Positions 1 through 8,532 of a stretch of DNA of 64,000 nucleotides are shown here, in pieces (position 1 is the first letter of the stretch; each line of letters opens with the position of its first letter). The stretch covers positions 62,001 to 126,000 of the forward strand of contig NZ_QTJX01000001.1 in NCBI RefSeq assembly GCF_003382275.1. Reading direction: 5' to 3'. Source of the DNA: Flagellimonas nanhaiensis. Lineage in GTDB: Bacteria > Bacteroidota > Bacteroidia > Flavobacteriales > Flavobacteriaceae. Under the pieces are notes generated by a model. It saw nothing but the letters and a program-made list of their open reading frames with translations, made no database searches and had not been told where the DNA came from. A program made the translations under genes and the position numbers.

Positions 1-823
1 ACCCTAAAGGTATTCCAAAGCGTTGGGTAGTACCGACCACCACATCCACTCCCCATTCACCAGGAGAAGTAAGTAGTGCAAGACTCAATATATCGGCAGC
101 AACCGCCACCTTGATTTCATGGGTTTTGGCTGTTTTTACAAAATTGGCATAGTCATGAACTTGACCGTATTTTCCCGGATATTGCAGCATTGCACCATAA
201 AATCCTTCTGAAAAATCGAATGTTTCATGGTTGCCTACAACAAGTTCAATGCCCAATGGTTCAGATCGGGTCTGTAATAAGCTTAAAGTCTGGGGAAGTA
301 TTTCTTCGGAAACAAAAAACTTAACGGCACCTTCCTTTTTCTGCTGTCTTGATCTTATATCAAAAAGCATGGTCATGGCTTCGGCAGCTGCAGTACTCTC
401 ATCCAACAGGGAGGCATTGGCAATTTCCATTCCGGTTAGGTCACTGACCATGGTTTGGAAATTTAATAGTGCCTCCAATCTTCCCTGCGCTATTTCAGCT
501 TGATAGGGCGTATAGGCAGTATACCATCCGGGATTTTCAAGTATGTTACGCTTGATTACTGAAGGGGTCAAAGACTCGTGATAACCCAACCCAATATAAG
601 TTTTGAATACTTTATTTTTCTTGGATAGTTCATGGACATGACTTAAAAACTCATGTTCACTTATCCCTTCGGGAAGGTTTAAGGGTTTCTTAAGTCTAAT
701 ATCATCGGGAATGGTCTCGTGAATCAACTGGTCCATGGTGTCTGTCCCAATAGTCTCCAACATTTTGGGAAGATCTTTTTCCGTAATGCCTATATGTCTG
801 GCGGCAAACATTTCTGTATTCAT
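1..823 (-). CDS. gcvP: Glycine dehydrogenase (decarboxylating), P-protein, N-terminal part
   Basis: PLP-dependent P-protein of the glycine cleavage system, which decarboxylates glycine and passes the aminomethyl group to the lipoyl H-protein. Only the first 274 codons are present; the gene runs off the left edge. The start MNTEMFAARHIG and the stretch TPYQAEIAQGRLEAL followed by LTGMEIANASLLDE are typical of GcvP N-terminal domains. The PLP lysine lies in the missing part. The ATG chosen matches the family start; a GTG seven codons upstream is possible but less likely. It is transcribed divergently from the UbiA-like gene, with a good promoter in the gap. Confidence 0.95.
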   Translation of the reverse strand, partial: MNTEMFAARHIGITEKDLPKMLETIGTDTMDQLIHETIPDDIRLKKPLNLPEGISEHEFLSHVHELSKKNKVFKTYIGLGYHESLTPSVIKRNILENPGWYTAYTPYQAEIAQGRLEALLNFQTMVSDLTGMEIANASLLDESTAAAEAMTMLFDIRSRQQKKEGAVKFFVSEEILPQTLSLLQTRSEPLGIELVVGNHETFDFSEGFYGAMLQYPGKYGQVHDYANFVKTAKTHEIKVAVAADILSLALLTSPGEWGVDVVVGTTQRFGIPLG

Positions 824-843
824 GTTCAATCCAATAAAGTGCA

Positions 844-877
844 CAAAATTAGGGATTAATTCGACGAAAATAGGCAA
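844..877 (-). promoter_or_regulatory. Predicted promoter of gcvP
   Basis: On the minus strand a TTG (875-877) is followed after 23 nt by TAATTTTG (844-851), matching the Bacteroidota sigma-A pattern TTG / TAnnTTTG. Transcription would start about 15 nt before the gcvP ATG. The spacing is at the long end of the usual range. Confidence 0.5.
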
Positions 878-948
878 TTTTGAAAAGCTCTGGACCAAAG
901 TTGTTAACCAAAAATTAACCTTTGTAGTAGGCAATAGAATTTTGTTCA

Positions 949-1770
949 ATGAGGACGTTGAAATTCATTTTTGATTTTTATTTGGATGCCAGCATTCATG
1001 TTGCTTTGGCAGTAATTTCTCTTATGGGCTGTACTTTTTATTTCTTAAACATTTCCTGGAATCTTTCGTTGATGGGTTTTGTTTTTTTCAGTACTGTGGT
1101 ATGCTACAATTTTATCAAGTATGGGGTAGAGGCATACAAATACATTATTGTATCCAATTCGTACCATAAAGGGATTCAGGTATTCAGCTTTCTTTCATTT
1201 GGGCTTGCCATGTATTTTTTTGTTCAGTTGAACACTTCAATTTGGATTGCGGTAGTAGTATTGGGATTGTTATCCACCCTGTATGCAGTGCCATTACTAC
1301 CTGATGCTAAAAATTTAAGAAACCTTGCTGGTTTCAAAGTTTATATTGTGGCTTTAGTGTGGACGGGGTTTACGGTATTGCTTCCAGTTTTGGATGTTGA
1401 TTATTCCATTGGTTGGGATATTGGGGTGCTGATGGCGCAGCGTTTTATTTTGGTTTTGGTACTCTTGTTACCTTTTGAAATAAGGGATTTGAAATGGGAC
1501 GATCAAAACTTACGGACCTTGCCTCAGGTATTGGGAGTTAAAAAGACCATAGGTCTGGGCTTGGGTTTGACGATGCTATTCTTTACCCTAACTTTTTTAA
1601 AAGATGAAATTACCACTATGGAAATTTGGACGAGATTGGTTTTGGGTATTCTTTTGATTTCTGTCCTCTTGGTCAATCAAAAAAAACGTGGTGGGTATTT
1701 TGTTTCTTTTTGGGTTGAGGGTATTCCGATAATTTGGTTGGCAGTCCTACGGATGGCAAGTAACTTCTAG
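949..1770 (+). CDS. UbiA-like prenyltransferase-family membrane protein
   Basis: Polytopic inner-membrane protein of 273 residues with about eight hydrophobic segments, resembling the UbiA prenyltransferase superfamily found in many Flavobacteriia. The second Asp-rich loop appears as RDLKWDD (about residues 183-189). The first canonical NDxxDxxxD motif is not obvious; YNFIKYG stands in the corresponding place. Ordinary prenyl transfer to a quinone or haem precursor is therefore uncertain. It is divergent from gcvP. Its end is convergent with, and overlaps by 4 nt, the anti-sigma gene. No pathway partner lies nearby. Confidence 0.6.
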   Translation: MRTLKFIFDFYLDASIHVALAVISLMGCTFYFLNISWNLSLMGFVFFSTVVCYNFIKYGVEAYKYIIVSNSYHKGIQVFSFLSFGLAMYFFVQLNTSIWIAVVVLGLLSTLYAVPLLPDAKNLRNLAGFKVYIVALVWTGFTVLLPVLDVDYSIGWDIGVLMAQRFILVLVLLLPFEIRDLKWDDQNLRTLPQVLGVKKTIGLGLGLTMLFFTLTFLKDEITTMEIWTRLVLGILLISVLLVNQKKRGGYFVSFWVEGIPIIWLAVLRMASNF

Positions 1771-1997
1771 ATTCTTTTCTCCAAATCTTTTTTCATAGCG
1801 TCCTTTTCGCTTTCTGACAACACGTTCAATTCTGCCCGATCACAAAGCGAGGTCAACGCTTGGTTGCGTTTGGTGAACTTAGCACAAGTTTTGCAATACA
1901 AGATGTGCATGCGCAATTTTAGGATCTCCCAAAAGCTCGCTTCCTTGTATTGTGATCTATTGCAAATATTTGATGCCTCCTCACATGAAATCTTCAT
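1767..1997 (-). CDS. Small zinc-type anti-sigma factor candidate
   Basis: Soluble 76-residue protein encoded 2 nt after the ECF sigma gene. It carries H31-x3-C35-x2-C38 with cysteines upstream (C5, C12), the hallmark of ZAS-type zinc-binding anti-sigma domains. There is no membrane segment, so it would act in the cytoplasm by binding the sigma factor. I chose MKISCEE as the start because it avoids overlap with the sigma gene; an ATG four codons upstream would overlap it. Function is inferred from motif plus position. Confidence 0.65.
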   Translation of the reverse strand: MKISCEEASNICNRSQYKEASFWEILKLRMHILYCKTCAKFTKRNQALTSLCDRAELNVLSESEKDAMKKDLEKRI

Positions 1998-1999
1998 AA

Positions 2000-2554
2000 C
2001 TAAAACCAATTTTCATTTAAACAACCCATGAGTGCCGTTCTTGCCCGGTGAATCATCACCCAAAGGTTGGACGGATTTATTCCCAAATCATTACAAATGT
2101 CCTCGGTACTCATGCCCTGAATGGTTTTCATTTTGAATACCAACGATTGTTTTCTGGGCAATTTGGAGATACATTCCTGAATGGCCATTCCCAATTCCTC
2201 GTTTTCAAGTGCGTTATCGCCATCTTGACTAAAAGGGTCGGCTACTTGTTCTTCCAGCCAATCTCCTTCAGAATCTGAATCCGAACCATAACTGACACGA
2301 ACTTCGGCCTTGCCTTTTTTGGAATTGATTTTTCTGTAGTGATCAATCACCTTTCGCTTTAAAATTGCAATGAGCCAGGTTCGCTCGGCGGCATCGCCCT
2401 TGTAATTTTTAGCGGAATTGAGACCTGCGTAGAAGGTTTCCTGTACTAAATCTTTGGCAATCTCAGCGTCACTAACGCGTGCCACTGCATAGTTAAAAAG
2501 GTAATCTGCGTACTGGTCTACCCAATTTTGAGGATGAAGCTCGTGTAATGCCAT
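2000..2554 (-). CDS. ECF-family RNA polymerase sigma factor
   Basis: Sigma-70 family protein of 184 residues. Region 2 includes AKDLVQETFYAGL (about 33-45) and the -10 recognition part RTWLIAILKRKVIDHYRK. Region 4 is a helix-turn-helix, MSTEDICNDLGINPSNLWV, near residues 148-166. An acidic serine/aspartate-rich linker joins the two. It is the first gene of a two-gene unit with the zinc-type anti-sigma. This arrangement usually gives stress- or signal-responsive control, but the regulon is unknown. A TACTTTTG box on the minus strand at 2571-2578 is a plausible -7 element, without a clear -33 partner. Confidence 0.93.
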   Translation of the reverse strand: MALHELHPQNWVDQYADYLFNYAVARVSDAEIAKDLVQETFYAGLNSAKNYKGDAAERTWLIAILKRKVIDHYRKINSKKGKAEVRVSYGSDSDSEGDWLEEQVADPFSQDGDNALENEELGMAIQECISKLPRKQSLVFKMKTIQGMSTEDICNDLGINPSNLWVMIHRARTALMGCLNENWF

Positions 2555-2817
2555 ATCTGTTTAAGAATATCAAAAGTAATTGATTTTAGTTTATGATCTA
2601 TAGCTGTTACAAACGACGATAAAAATTATCACGAAAAGTTCATGAACCTGGACTTTAATCAAAGATTAACAATTTTCAGATGGAAACAACATAGATTAAC
2701 CTGAACTGATTTGGAAGAAAGTTGCTGGGAATAAATGATCCAAAATCACTGAAAGCTCAGAATATTTAGTAAATTACTAGTATTCAGCAGGATAAAACCA
2801 TAAATCAACCTCTTAAC

Positions 2818-3180
2818 ATGAAAAACTTTTCAACACTTACAGCCCTATTGGTCCTATTTAGCAGTTGCTACAGTTACAAGAATCTAAAACCTTTGGGAAA
2901 TGATTTTGTACAGGGTGAAAAATATGAGATAAGAATTGGAAATCGAGAAATGCAAAGAGTGTTGATCAAGCAGGTTACAGATTCTACCATAGTCGTTGAA
3001 CAGAATAAAACAGAGATAACCATTCAAAAGTCAATGATAACCGAAAGCAGGATTAGAAAGTTTGCTACAGGTAAAACCATTGTAGCTAGTACTTTAGGAG
3101 TATTGCTGATTATAGCCACCTTTGGTGTAATCTCATTGTCCAGCGGAGGTGGGGATGGTCCAATATTGGAATGTTGCTAA
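2818..3180 (+). CDS. Small hypothetical lipoprotein
   Basis: Protein of 120 residues with a lipoprotein signal (LFSSC, Cys17), then a short beta-type region, a hydrophobic segment (about 84-105) and a Gly-rich tail ending in two cysteines. It probably sits in the envelope. No domain was recognised. The stop codon overlaps that of the convergent peptidase gene. The 263 nt upstream hold no gene and no convincing promoter. Confidence 0.65.
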   Translation: MKNFSTLTALLVLFSSCYSYKNLKPLGNDFVQGEKYEIRIGNREMQRVLIKQVTDSTIVVEQNKTEITIQKSMITESRIRKFATGKTIVASTLGVLLIIATFGVISLSSGGGDGPILECC

Positions 3181-5207
3181 TCCTTCAATTTCAACAATCC
3201 CGCTCTCTCCAATAAGGGCTCAATTTTGGGCTCTGCCCCCCTAAAACGTTTGTAGAGTACCATGGGGTCTTCTGTTCCACCCTTAGAAAGCACATGTTCC
3301 TTGAATTTGTCTGCAATATCTTTATTGAAGATTCCATTTTCCTTGAAATAAGAAAAGGCGTCCGCATCCAACACCTCTGCCCATTTGTAGCTGTAATATC
3401 CTGAGGAATACCCACCTTGGAAAATATGAGAGAATGAAGTGCTCATGCAGGTTTCCGGAGTTTCAGGGAATAGATTGGTGTCTTTGAAGGCCCCTACTTC
3501 TTGAGCTTTTACATCTTTGATGTTGGAAGGGTCGGACCCGTGCCATGACATATCCAAAAAACCAAAGCTTAATTGACGAAGGGTTGCCATACCTTCTTGG
3601 AAAGTTGCGGATTCCTTTATCTTTTGAACCAAATCCATAGGAATAAGTTCTCCCGTTTTGTAATGGAAGGCAAAAAGCTCTAGAGCTTCTTTTTCATAAC
3701 ACCAATTTTCCATGATCTGACTTGGCAATTCAACAAAATCCCAATACACAGACGTCCCGGAAAGACCTGAATAGGTAGTGTTTGCCAACATACCATGGAG
3801 GGCGTGTCCAAATTCATGGAACAAGGTGGTCACCTCGTTAAAACTTAAGAGAGAGGGCTTGGTGGGTGTGGGTTTTGTGAAATTGCACACATTGGAAACA
3901 TGTGGACGACTATTTTGACCATTCAAAATGTACTGTGCTTTGTAAGAGGTCATCCAGGCGCCACCTCTTTTTCCCGGTCTTGGATGAAAATCGGCATAAA
4001 ATAGAGAAACCAGGTTTTTAGACTCATCGTAAACCTCAAAGGTCTTCACTTCAGCATGGTATTTGTCTATATCAAAAACCTCTTCAAAGGTGAGTCCGAA
4101 TAGTTTTTCGGCAACTTTAAAAACCCCAGAAATCACATTTTCCAGTTTAAAGTATGGTTTCAGTTTTTCATCATCAAGATTAAACAATTTTTGTTTTAGC
4201 TTTTCAGAATAGTAGGCACTGTCCCATTTCTGCAATTGACCAATACCATCCAAATCTTTGGCAAACGCTTCAAGTTCCGCAAACTCTCTTTCTGCAGCCG
4301 GCTTAGCTTTTTCTAAAAGTTCATTCAGGAAACTGAGGACTTTCTTTGGTGTTTCGGCCATTCGTTCTTCCAAAACAAAATGGGCATGTGTTTCATAACC
4401 TAAAAGGGTGGCCCTTTCCTGTCTTAGAGAAACAATTCTTAATATGTTGTTTTGGTTGTCAAGATCATCCTTATGAAAGCCTTTACTACCAAAAGCCAGG
4501 GAGAGCTGTTTGCGCAGGGCCCTATTCTTGGCATATTTCATAAAAGGGATATAGCTGGGATAATCCAAGGTAATCAGCCATCCTGTTTTATTTTTTGATT
4601 TTGCCAATTGGGCCGCGGCTTCTTTGGGTCCATCAGGCAGGCCATTTAAATCCTCCTCATTGGTTAAGTGAAGTTCATATTTATTGGTTTCGGCCAATAC
4701 GTTTTCTCCAAACTTCAATTTTAATTGAGCAAGTTCGGCATCGATTTCACGTAAGCGTTTTTTGTCCTTATCTCCAAGATTGGCACCATTTCTACTGAAC
4801 TTTTTATAGCTTTTCTCCAACAGGGTTTGTTGTTCGGGAGTAAGATTCAGGTTTTCTTTTTGCCCGTAAACCAGTTTTATCCTTTCAAAAAGTCCTTCAT
4901 TTAAAATGATGTCGTTGTTGAATTCAGAAAGAAGTGGAGAGACTTCCTGGGCTATTTTTTGGATTTCTTCGTTAGTCTCCGCAGAATTAAGATTGAAAAA
5001 AATACTGGAAATCCGGTCCAGCTGCTTGCCAGAGAAATCAAGAGCTTCCAAGGTATTGCCAAAACTTGCCGGTTCCGGATTTCCAACAATCTGCTCTATC
5101 TCTTTTTTGGCATTTTCAATGGCCTTAAGGAAAGCGGGTTTAAAATGTTCGTTCTTTATTTTAGAAAAGGGTGCTTTGTCAAATTCTTCAAGCAGGGGAT
5201 TATTCAT
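3177..5207 (-). CDS. M3-family metallopeptidase (Dcp / oligopeptidase A type)
   Basis: Zinc metallopeptidase of 676 residues, the usual size for peptidyl-dipeptidase Dcp and oligopeptidase A. The zinc site HEFGH is at residues 464-468 and the third ligand is in FVELPSQIMENW (E493). No signal peptide is seen, so it is probably cytoplasmic and degrades oligopeptides to di- and short peptides. It overlaps by 8 nt the upstream membrane-protein gene, suggesting one transcript. Confidence 0.92.
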   Translation of the reverse strand: MNNPLLEEFDKAPFSKIKNEHFKPAFLKAIENAKKEIEQIVGNPEPASFGNTLEALDFSGKQLDRISSIFFNLNSAETNEEIQKIAQEVSPLLSEFNNDIILNEGLFERIKLVYGQKENLNLTPEQQTLLEKSYKKFSRNGANLGDKDKKRLREIDAELAQLKLKFGENVLAETNKYELHLTNEEDLNGLPDGPKEAAAQLAKSKNKTGWLITLDYPSYIPFMKYAKNRALRKQLSLAFGSKGFHKDDLDNQNNILRIVSLRQERATLLGYETHAHFVLEERMAETPKKVLSFLNELLEKAKPAAEREFAELEAFAKDLDGIGQLQKWDSAYYSEKLKQKLFNLDDEKLKPYFKLENVISGVFKVAEKLFGLTFEEVFDIDKYHAEVKTFEVYDESKNLVSLFYADFHPRPGKRGGAWMTSYKAQYILNGQNSRPHVSNVCNFTKPTPTKPSLLSFNEVTTLFHEFGHALHGMLANTTYSGLSGTSVYWDFVELPSQIMENWCYEKEALELFAFHYKTGELIPMDLVQKIKESATFQEGMATLRQLSFGFLDMSWHGSDPSNIKDVKAQEVGAFKDTNLFPETPETCMSTSFSHIFQGGYSSGYYSYKWAEVLDADAFSYFKENGIFNKDIADKFKEHVLSKGGTEDPMVLYKRFRGAEPKIEPLLERAGLLKLKD

Positions 5208-5607
5208 AGGTATTTTTCTTCGTTTTTTTTAATCGTAAATGGGTCACTGTCAAATCGGAAACCAAAAAAGCAAAAGCAATTATTGAGGACAGCGCGGCTG
5301 CGGTCAGAAATGCAAAACCTCTGGCGGTATCCATGGTAATTCTGTTCATGGCCTCTTTGGCTTCTTCCGTGTATTCATGTAGGTCCACAAAACCATTTTG
5401 GTCCAGGTCAAAACTCAAGGCATGTTGCTTTAAATAGTGCCATCTTATTTCAACTATTATAAGGATCGCGGCATAGAAAGCAAAACACAACAAGGCACTT
5501 CTCCAAATACTTCTAGCATATGGATTCTGTACTTTTTTTCGTGCCAAAAGTATGATCAGTACGGCAAAAAGACCTAACAATATGCCTATTTCATTGTAGC
5601 CTAACAT
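5200..5607 (-). CDS. Membrane protein with a single EF-hand loop
   Basis: Protein of 135 residues with three predicted membrane helices (about 7-22, 37-53, 97-117). Between helices 2 and 3 lies a textbook 12-residue EF-hand loop, DLDQNGFVDLHE (67-78), with Asp, Asp, Asn, Gly, Asp and Glu at the calcium-ligand positions. Calcium binding at a membrane-flanking loop is inferred; the rest of the protein is unrecognised. It is co-transcribed with the Dcp-like peptidase. Confidence 0.65.
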   Translation of the reverse strand: MLGYNEIGILLGLFAVLIILLARKKVQNPYARSIWRSALLCFAFYAAILIIVEIRWHYLKQHALSFDLDQNGFVDLHEYTEEAKEAMNRITMDTARGFAFLTAAALSSIIAFAFLVSDLTVTHLRLKKTKKNTYE

Positions 5608-5622
5608 GAAGCTTTGCGGTTA

Positions 5623-6111
5623 TCACTTTCCCTTGATTTCTTCGGCTCCTTTGATTACTTTTTCTTTAAGACTTTGTTTGTACAATTCAACTTTGTCCAG
5701 AACGCACTTGTCAGCACTTCCAATAATCTGAGCTGCCAGAATTCCGGCATTTTTGGCACCATTAAGGGCAACAGTGGCTACGGGGACACCTCCTGGCATC
5801 TGGAGTATGGAAAGCACAGAATCCCAACCATCAATGGAATTGCTGCTCTTTACAGGAACCCCGATTACTGGAAGGGGAGACAATGAAGCAACCATCCCCG
5901 GTAAGTGGGCGGCCCCTCCTGCACCGGCTATGATTACGGAGAAACCATTTTTATGAGCGTTTTTCCCAAAATCGAAAAGTTTTTCCGGGGTTCTGTGGGC
6001 AGAGACGATGTCCATTTCCACCTCAATGTCAAATCCGCGTAAAATATCAACGGCATCTTGCATAACAGGAAGGTCACTTGTGCTTCCCATAATTACGGCT
6101 ACTTTGCTCAT
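5623..6111 (-). CDS. purE: N5-carboxyaminoimidazole ribonucleotide mutase
   Basis: Class I PurE of 162 residues, converting N5-CAIR to CAIR in purine synthesis. Family motifs are GSTSDLPVM near the N-terminus, VSAHRTP (about 38-44) and AGAGGAAHLPGM (about 63-74). It begins 5 nt after the purK stop, so the two genes form an operon acting on consecutive steps. Confidence 0.97.
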   Translation of the reverse strand: MSKVAVIMGSTSDLPVMQDAVDILRGFDIEVEMDIVSAHRTPEKLFDFGKNAHKNGFSVIIAGAGGAAHLPGMVASLSPLPVIGVPVKSSNSIDGWDSVLSILQMPGGVPVATVALNGAKNAGILAAQIIGSADKCVLDKVELYKQSLKEKVIKGAEEIKGK

Positions 6112-6116
6112 ATCTT

Positions 6117-7271
6117 TTATTTACTTATAACGTTAATGGTTTCCTTTACCTTTTGGGCCATCTGTCTTGCCCTTGTCATATCTTCATCCACAATGGTCAC
6201 ATGCCCCATTTTTCGGAATGGACGGGTTTGTTTTTTTCCATAGATATGTGGAGTTACCCCTTCCATATCCAATATGGTATCGATGTTTTCGTAAACCACA
6301 TCGCCGGTATATCCTTCTTTTCCCACAAGATTTACCATAACCCCGGCCACCTTGCTTTCCGTTTTTCCGAGGGGTAATCCCAATATGGCCCTTATATGTT
6401 GTTCAAATTGATTGGTGTAGCTGGCTTCAATGCTATAATGCCCACTGTTATGGGGCCTTGGAGCCACTTCGTTGACCAAAATTTGGTCGTCCTGTGTCTG
6501 GAACAGTTCCACGGCCAGAAGACCCACATGCTGTAGGTTTTTCGAAACTTTAAGGGCCACTTCAATAGCTTTTTTTGCAACGGAATCTTCAATTCTCCCA
6601 GGGCAGATTACGTATTCCACCTGATTGGCCTCGGGGTGAAATTCCATCTCCACTACAGGATAGGTTTTTGTTTCACCATTAGGGCTTCGAGCTACAATAA
6701 CCGCAAGTTCGTTCTTAAAATCCACCATTTGCTCCGCAATACATTCCACATTGGGTAAGTCTTTGAGGTCTTCCTTTGTTCTGACCACTTTTACTCCTTG
6801 TCCGTCATAGCCAAACTGGGCGCTCTTCCATACAAAAGGGAGTTGAAGTCCTCCATTGCTGAGACTATCTTCAATTTCTGAGGTATAGGCAAATCGGGAA
6901 AAAGGTGCGGTAGGGATTTGATTGTCGGTATAAAACAGTTTTTGGTTTGCCTTGTTTTGGATGATTCTAAGCGCCTTGGTAGGAGGGTACACAATCTTTC
7001 CTTCCTGTTCCAGCTTTTCCATCGCATCCAGATTTACATTTTCAATCTCAATGGTGAGGACATCCACATCTTTGCCAAAATTATAAACCGCATCAAAATC
7101 CATAAGGCTGCCCTCAACAAATTCGTTGCAGGCAATCTTACAGGGAGCTTCAGGTGAAGCATCCATGACTTTGGTATAAACGTCCCATTTTCGGGTTTCA
7201 TAGAGCAACATTTTGCCCAGCTGACCACCTCCTAAAATACCGAGTTTAAAGTTGGAAGAAAAGAAATGCAT
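6117..7271 (-). CDS. purK: N5-carboxyaminoimidazole ribonucleotide synthase
   Basis: ATP-grasp enzyme of 384 residues that carboxylates AIR with bicarbonate and ATP. The N-terminal GILGGGQLGKML (about 11-22), the central ATP-grasp segment and the late NEVAPRPHNSGHY are diagnostic. It is first in the purK-purE pair, divergent from the HPRT-adenylate kinase gene, so a purine synthesis unit and a purine salvage unit share one intergenic region. TATTTTTG on the minus strand at 7295-7302 could be its -7 box. Confidence 0.97.
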   Translation of the reverse strand: MHFFSSNFKLGILGGGQLGKMLLYETRKWDVYTKVMDASPEAPCKIACNEFVEGSLMDFDAVYNFGKDVDVLTIEIENVNLDAMEKLEQEGKIVYPPTKALRIIQNKANQKLFYTDNQIPTAPFSRFAYTSEIEDSLSNGGLQLPFVWKSAQFGYDGQGVKVVRTKEDLKDLPNVECIAEQMVDFKNELAVIVARSPNGETKTYPVVEMEFHPEANQVEYVICPGRIEDSVAKKAIEVALKVSKNLQHVGLLAVELFQTQDDQILVNEVAPRPHNSGHYSIEASYTNQFEQHIRAILGLPLGKTESKVAGVMVNLVGKEGYTGDVVYENIDTILDMEGVTPHIYGKKQTRPFRKMGHVTIVDEDMTRARQMAQKVKETINVISK

Positions 7272-7355
7272 TGACCTGCGAATTGGAATGAATGCAAAAA
7301 TACGGGAATTCCTTTAAGGGATGAAAATATCAGAAAAAAGCACCCCCAAAAATGT

Positions 7356-7363
7356 TATCTTTG
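7356..7363 (+). promoter_or_regulatory. Candidate -7 box of the hpt-adk gene
   Basis: TATCTTTG matches TAnnTTTG and lies 13 nt before the ATG. No convincing TTG is found 17-23 nt upstream, so this is only partial support for a promoter. Confidence 0.35.
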
Positions 7364-7376
7364 CCAACCTGATAGC

Positions 7377-8498
7377 ATGGAAGATAAGTTGATAAAACTT
7401 CACGATAAAGTATTCACGCCTTATTTAAAAGAGGAGGAAATATTGGCTGCCATTGAACGCATGGCGGAGAAAATCGCTGCGGACTACAAAAATGAGGTTC
7501 CTCTTTTTGTTGGCGTGCTCAACGGTGCGTTCATGTTTGTTTCAGATTTTTTGAAAGCTTATCAGCATCCATGTCAGGTTTCATTTGTGAGATTGAGTTC
7601 CTACCAAGGGTTGACCTCCACTGGAATTGTGGAGACCTTGTTGGATGTGTCGGATGATATTGAAGGTAAGAGTGTCATTATTTTAGAAGACGTCATCGAC
7701 ACCGGTAGGACTTTGAAAAAATTAGTTCACCTTTTTTCCAAGACCAACGCAAAAGAATTTAAAATCGCATCTCTTTTTCACAAGCCTGAGGTCTACAACG
7801 GGGAATATACCATTGACTACGTGGGCTTGGAAATTCCCGATAACTTCATAGTAGGTTACGGTTTGGACTATAATGAATTGGGGCGAAACTTAAGGGAAGT
7901 ATACCAGTTAAAACAACAAGATATGATCAATCTAGTGCTTTTTGGAAAGCCAGGAGCAGGAAAAGGGACCCAAGCAGAGGTTTTGAAGGAAAAATACAAT
8001 CTGAAGCATATCTCCACTGGAGATGTGTTCCGCTATAATATCAAAAATGGCACTGAATTGGGTATGTTGGCCAAGTCCTATATTGATCGAGGGGATTTGG
8101 TGCCTGATGAGGTAACTATAGATATGCTAAAGGCTGAAGTGGAAAAGAATCAAGATGCCGCTGGGTTCATTTTTGACGGTTTTCCACGTACCGAAGCACA
8201 GGCCGAAGCCTTGGACAATTTCTTGGAATCCAAAGAAATGAAGGTCAACGCAACCATTGCCCTCGAAGCTGAAGATGACATTCTAGTGGCTCGTTTGCTG
8301 GAACGTGGCAAAGAAAGTGGTCGTTCAGATGATCAGGATGAAAGTAAGATTCGTAACCGCTTTGACGAGTACAAACAAAAAACGGCACCTTTAAAGGCTT
8401 ACTACGAAAAACAAGGGAAGTTCCACTCCGTGAATGGTATTGGAGAAATCAAAGAGATTACCGAGCGCTTGAGCCAGGTAATTGATGCTTTGAAGTAA
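7377..8498 (+). CDS. Fused hypoxanthine phosphoribosyltransferase-adenylate kinase
   Basis: A single 373-residue frame holds two complete enzymes. Residues 1-178 are a type I phosphoribosyltransferase with the PRPP loop ILEDVIDTG (102-110), which salvages hypoxanthine and guanine. Residues 183-373 are adenylate kinase, starting MINLVLFGKPGAGKGTQ, with P-loop (190-197), STGD, FDGFPRT and a short LID (GRSDD), i.e. a short-type Adk without a zinc lid. The join is a few residues (QLKQQD). Adk commonly sits between secY and infA; here it does not. The gene is followed 34 nt later by obgE. Coupling salvage to AMP/ADP balance is an inference. Confidence 0.93.
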   Translation: MEDKLIKLHDKVFTPYLKEEEILAAIERMAEKIAADYKNEVPLFVGVLNGAFMFVSDFLKAYQHPCQVSFVRLSSYQGLTSTGIVETLLDVSDDIEGKSVIILEDVIDTGRTLKKLVHLFSKTNAKEFKIASLFHKPEVYNGEYTIDYVGLEIPDNFIVGYGLDYNELGRNLREVYQLKQQDMINLVLFGKPGAGKGTQAEVLKEKYNLKHISTGDVFRYNIKNGTELGMLAKSYIDRGDLVPDEVTIDMLKAEVEKNQDAAGFIFDGFPRTEAQAEALDNFLESKEMKVNATIALEAEDDILVARLLERGKESGRSDDQDESKIRNRFDEYKQKTAPLKAYYEKQGKFHSVNGIGEIKEITERLSQVIDALK

Positions 8499-8532
8499 TT
8501 GCTCTTCCGGAATTACCTTTAATAGTTAAAAA

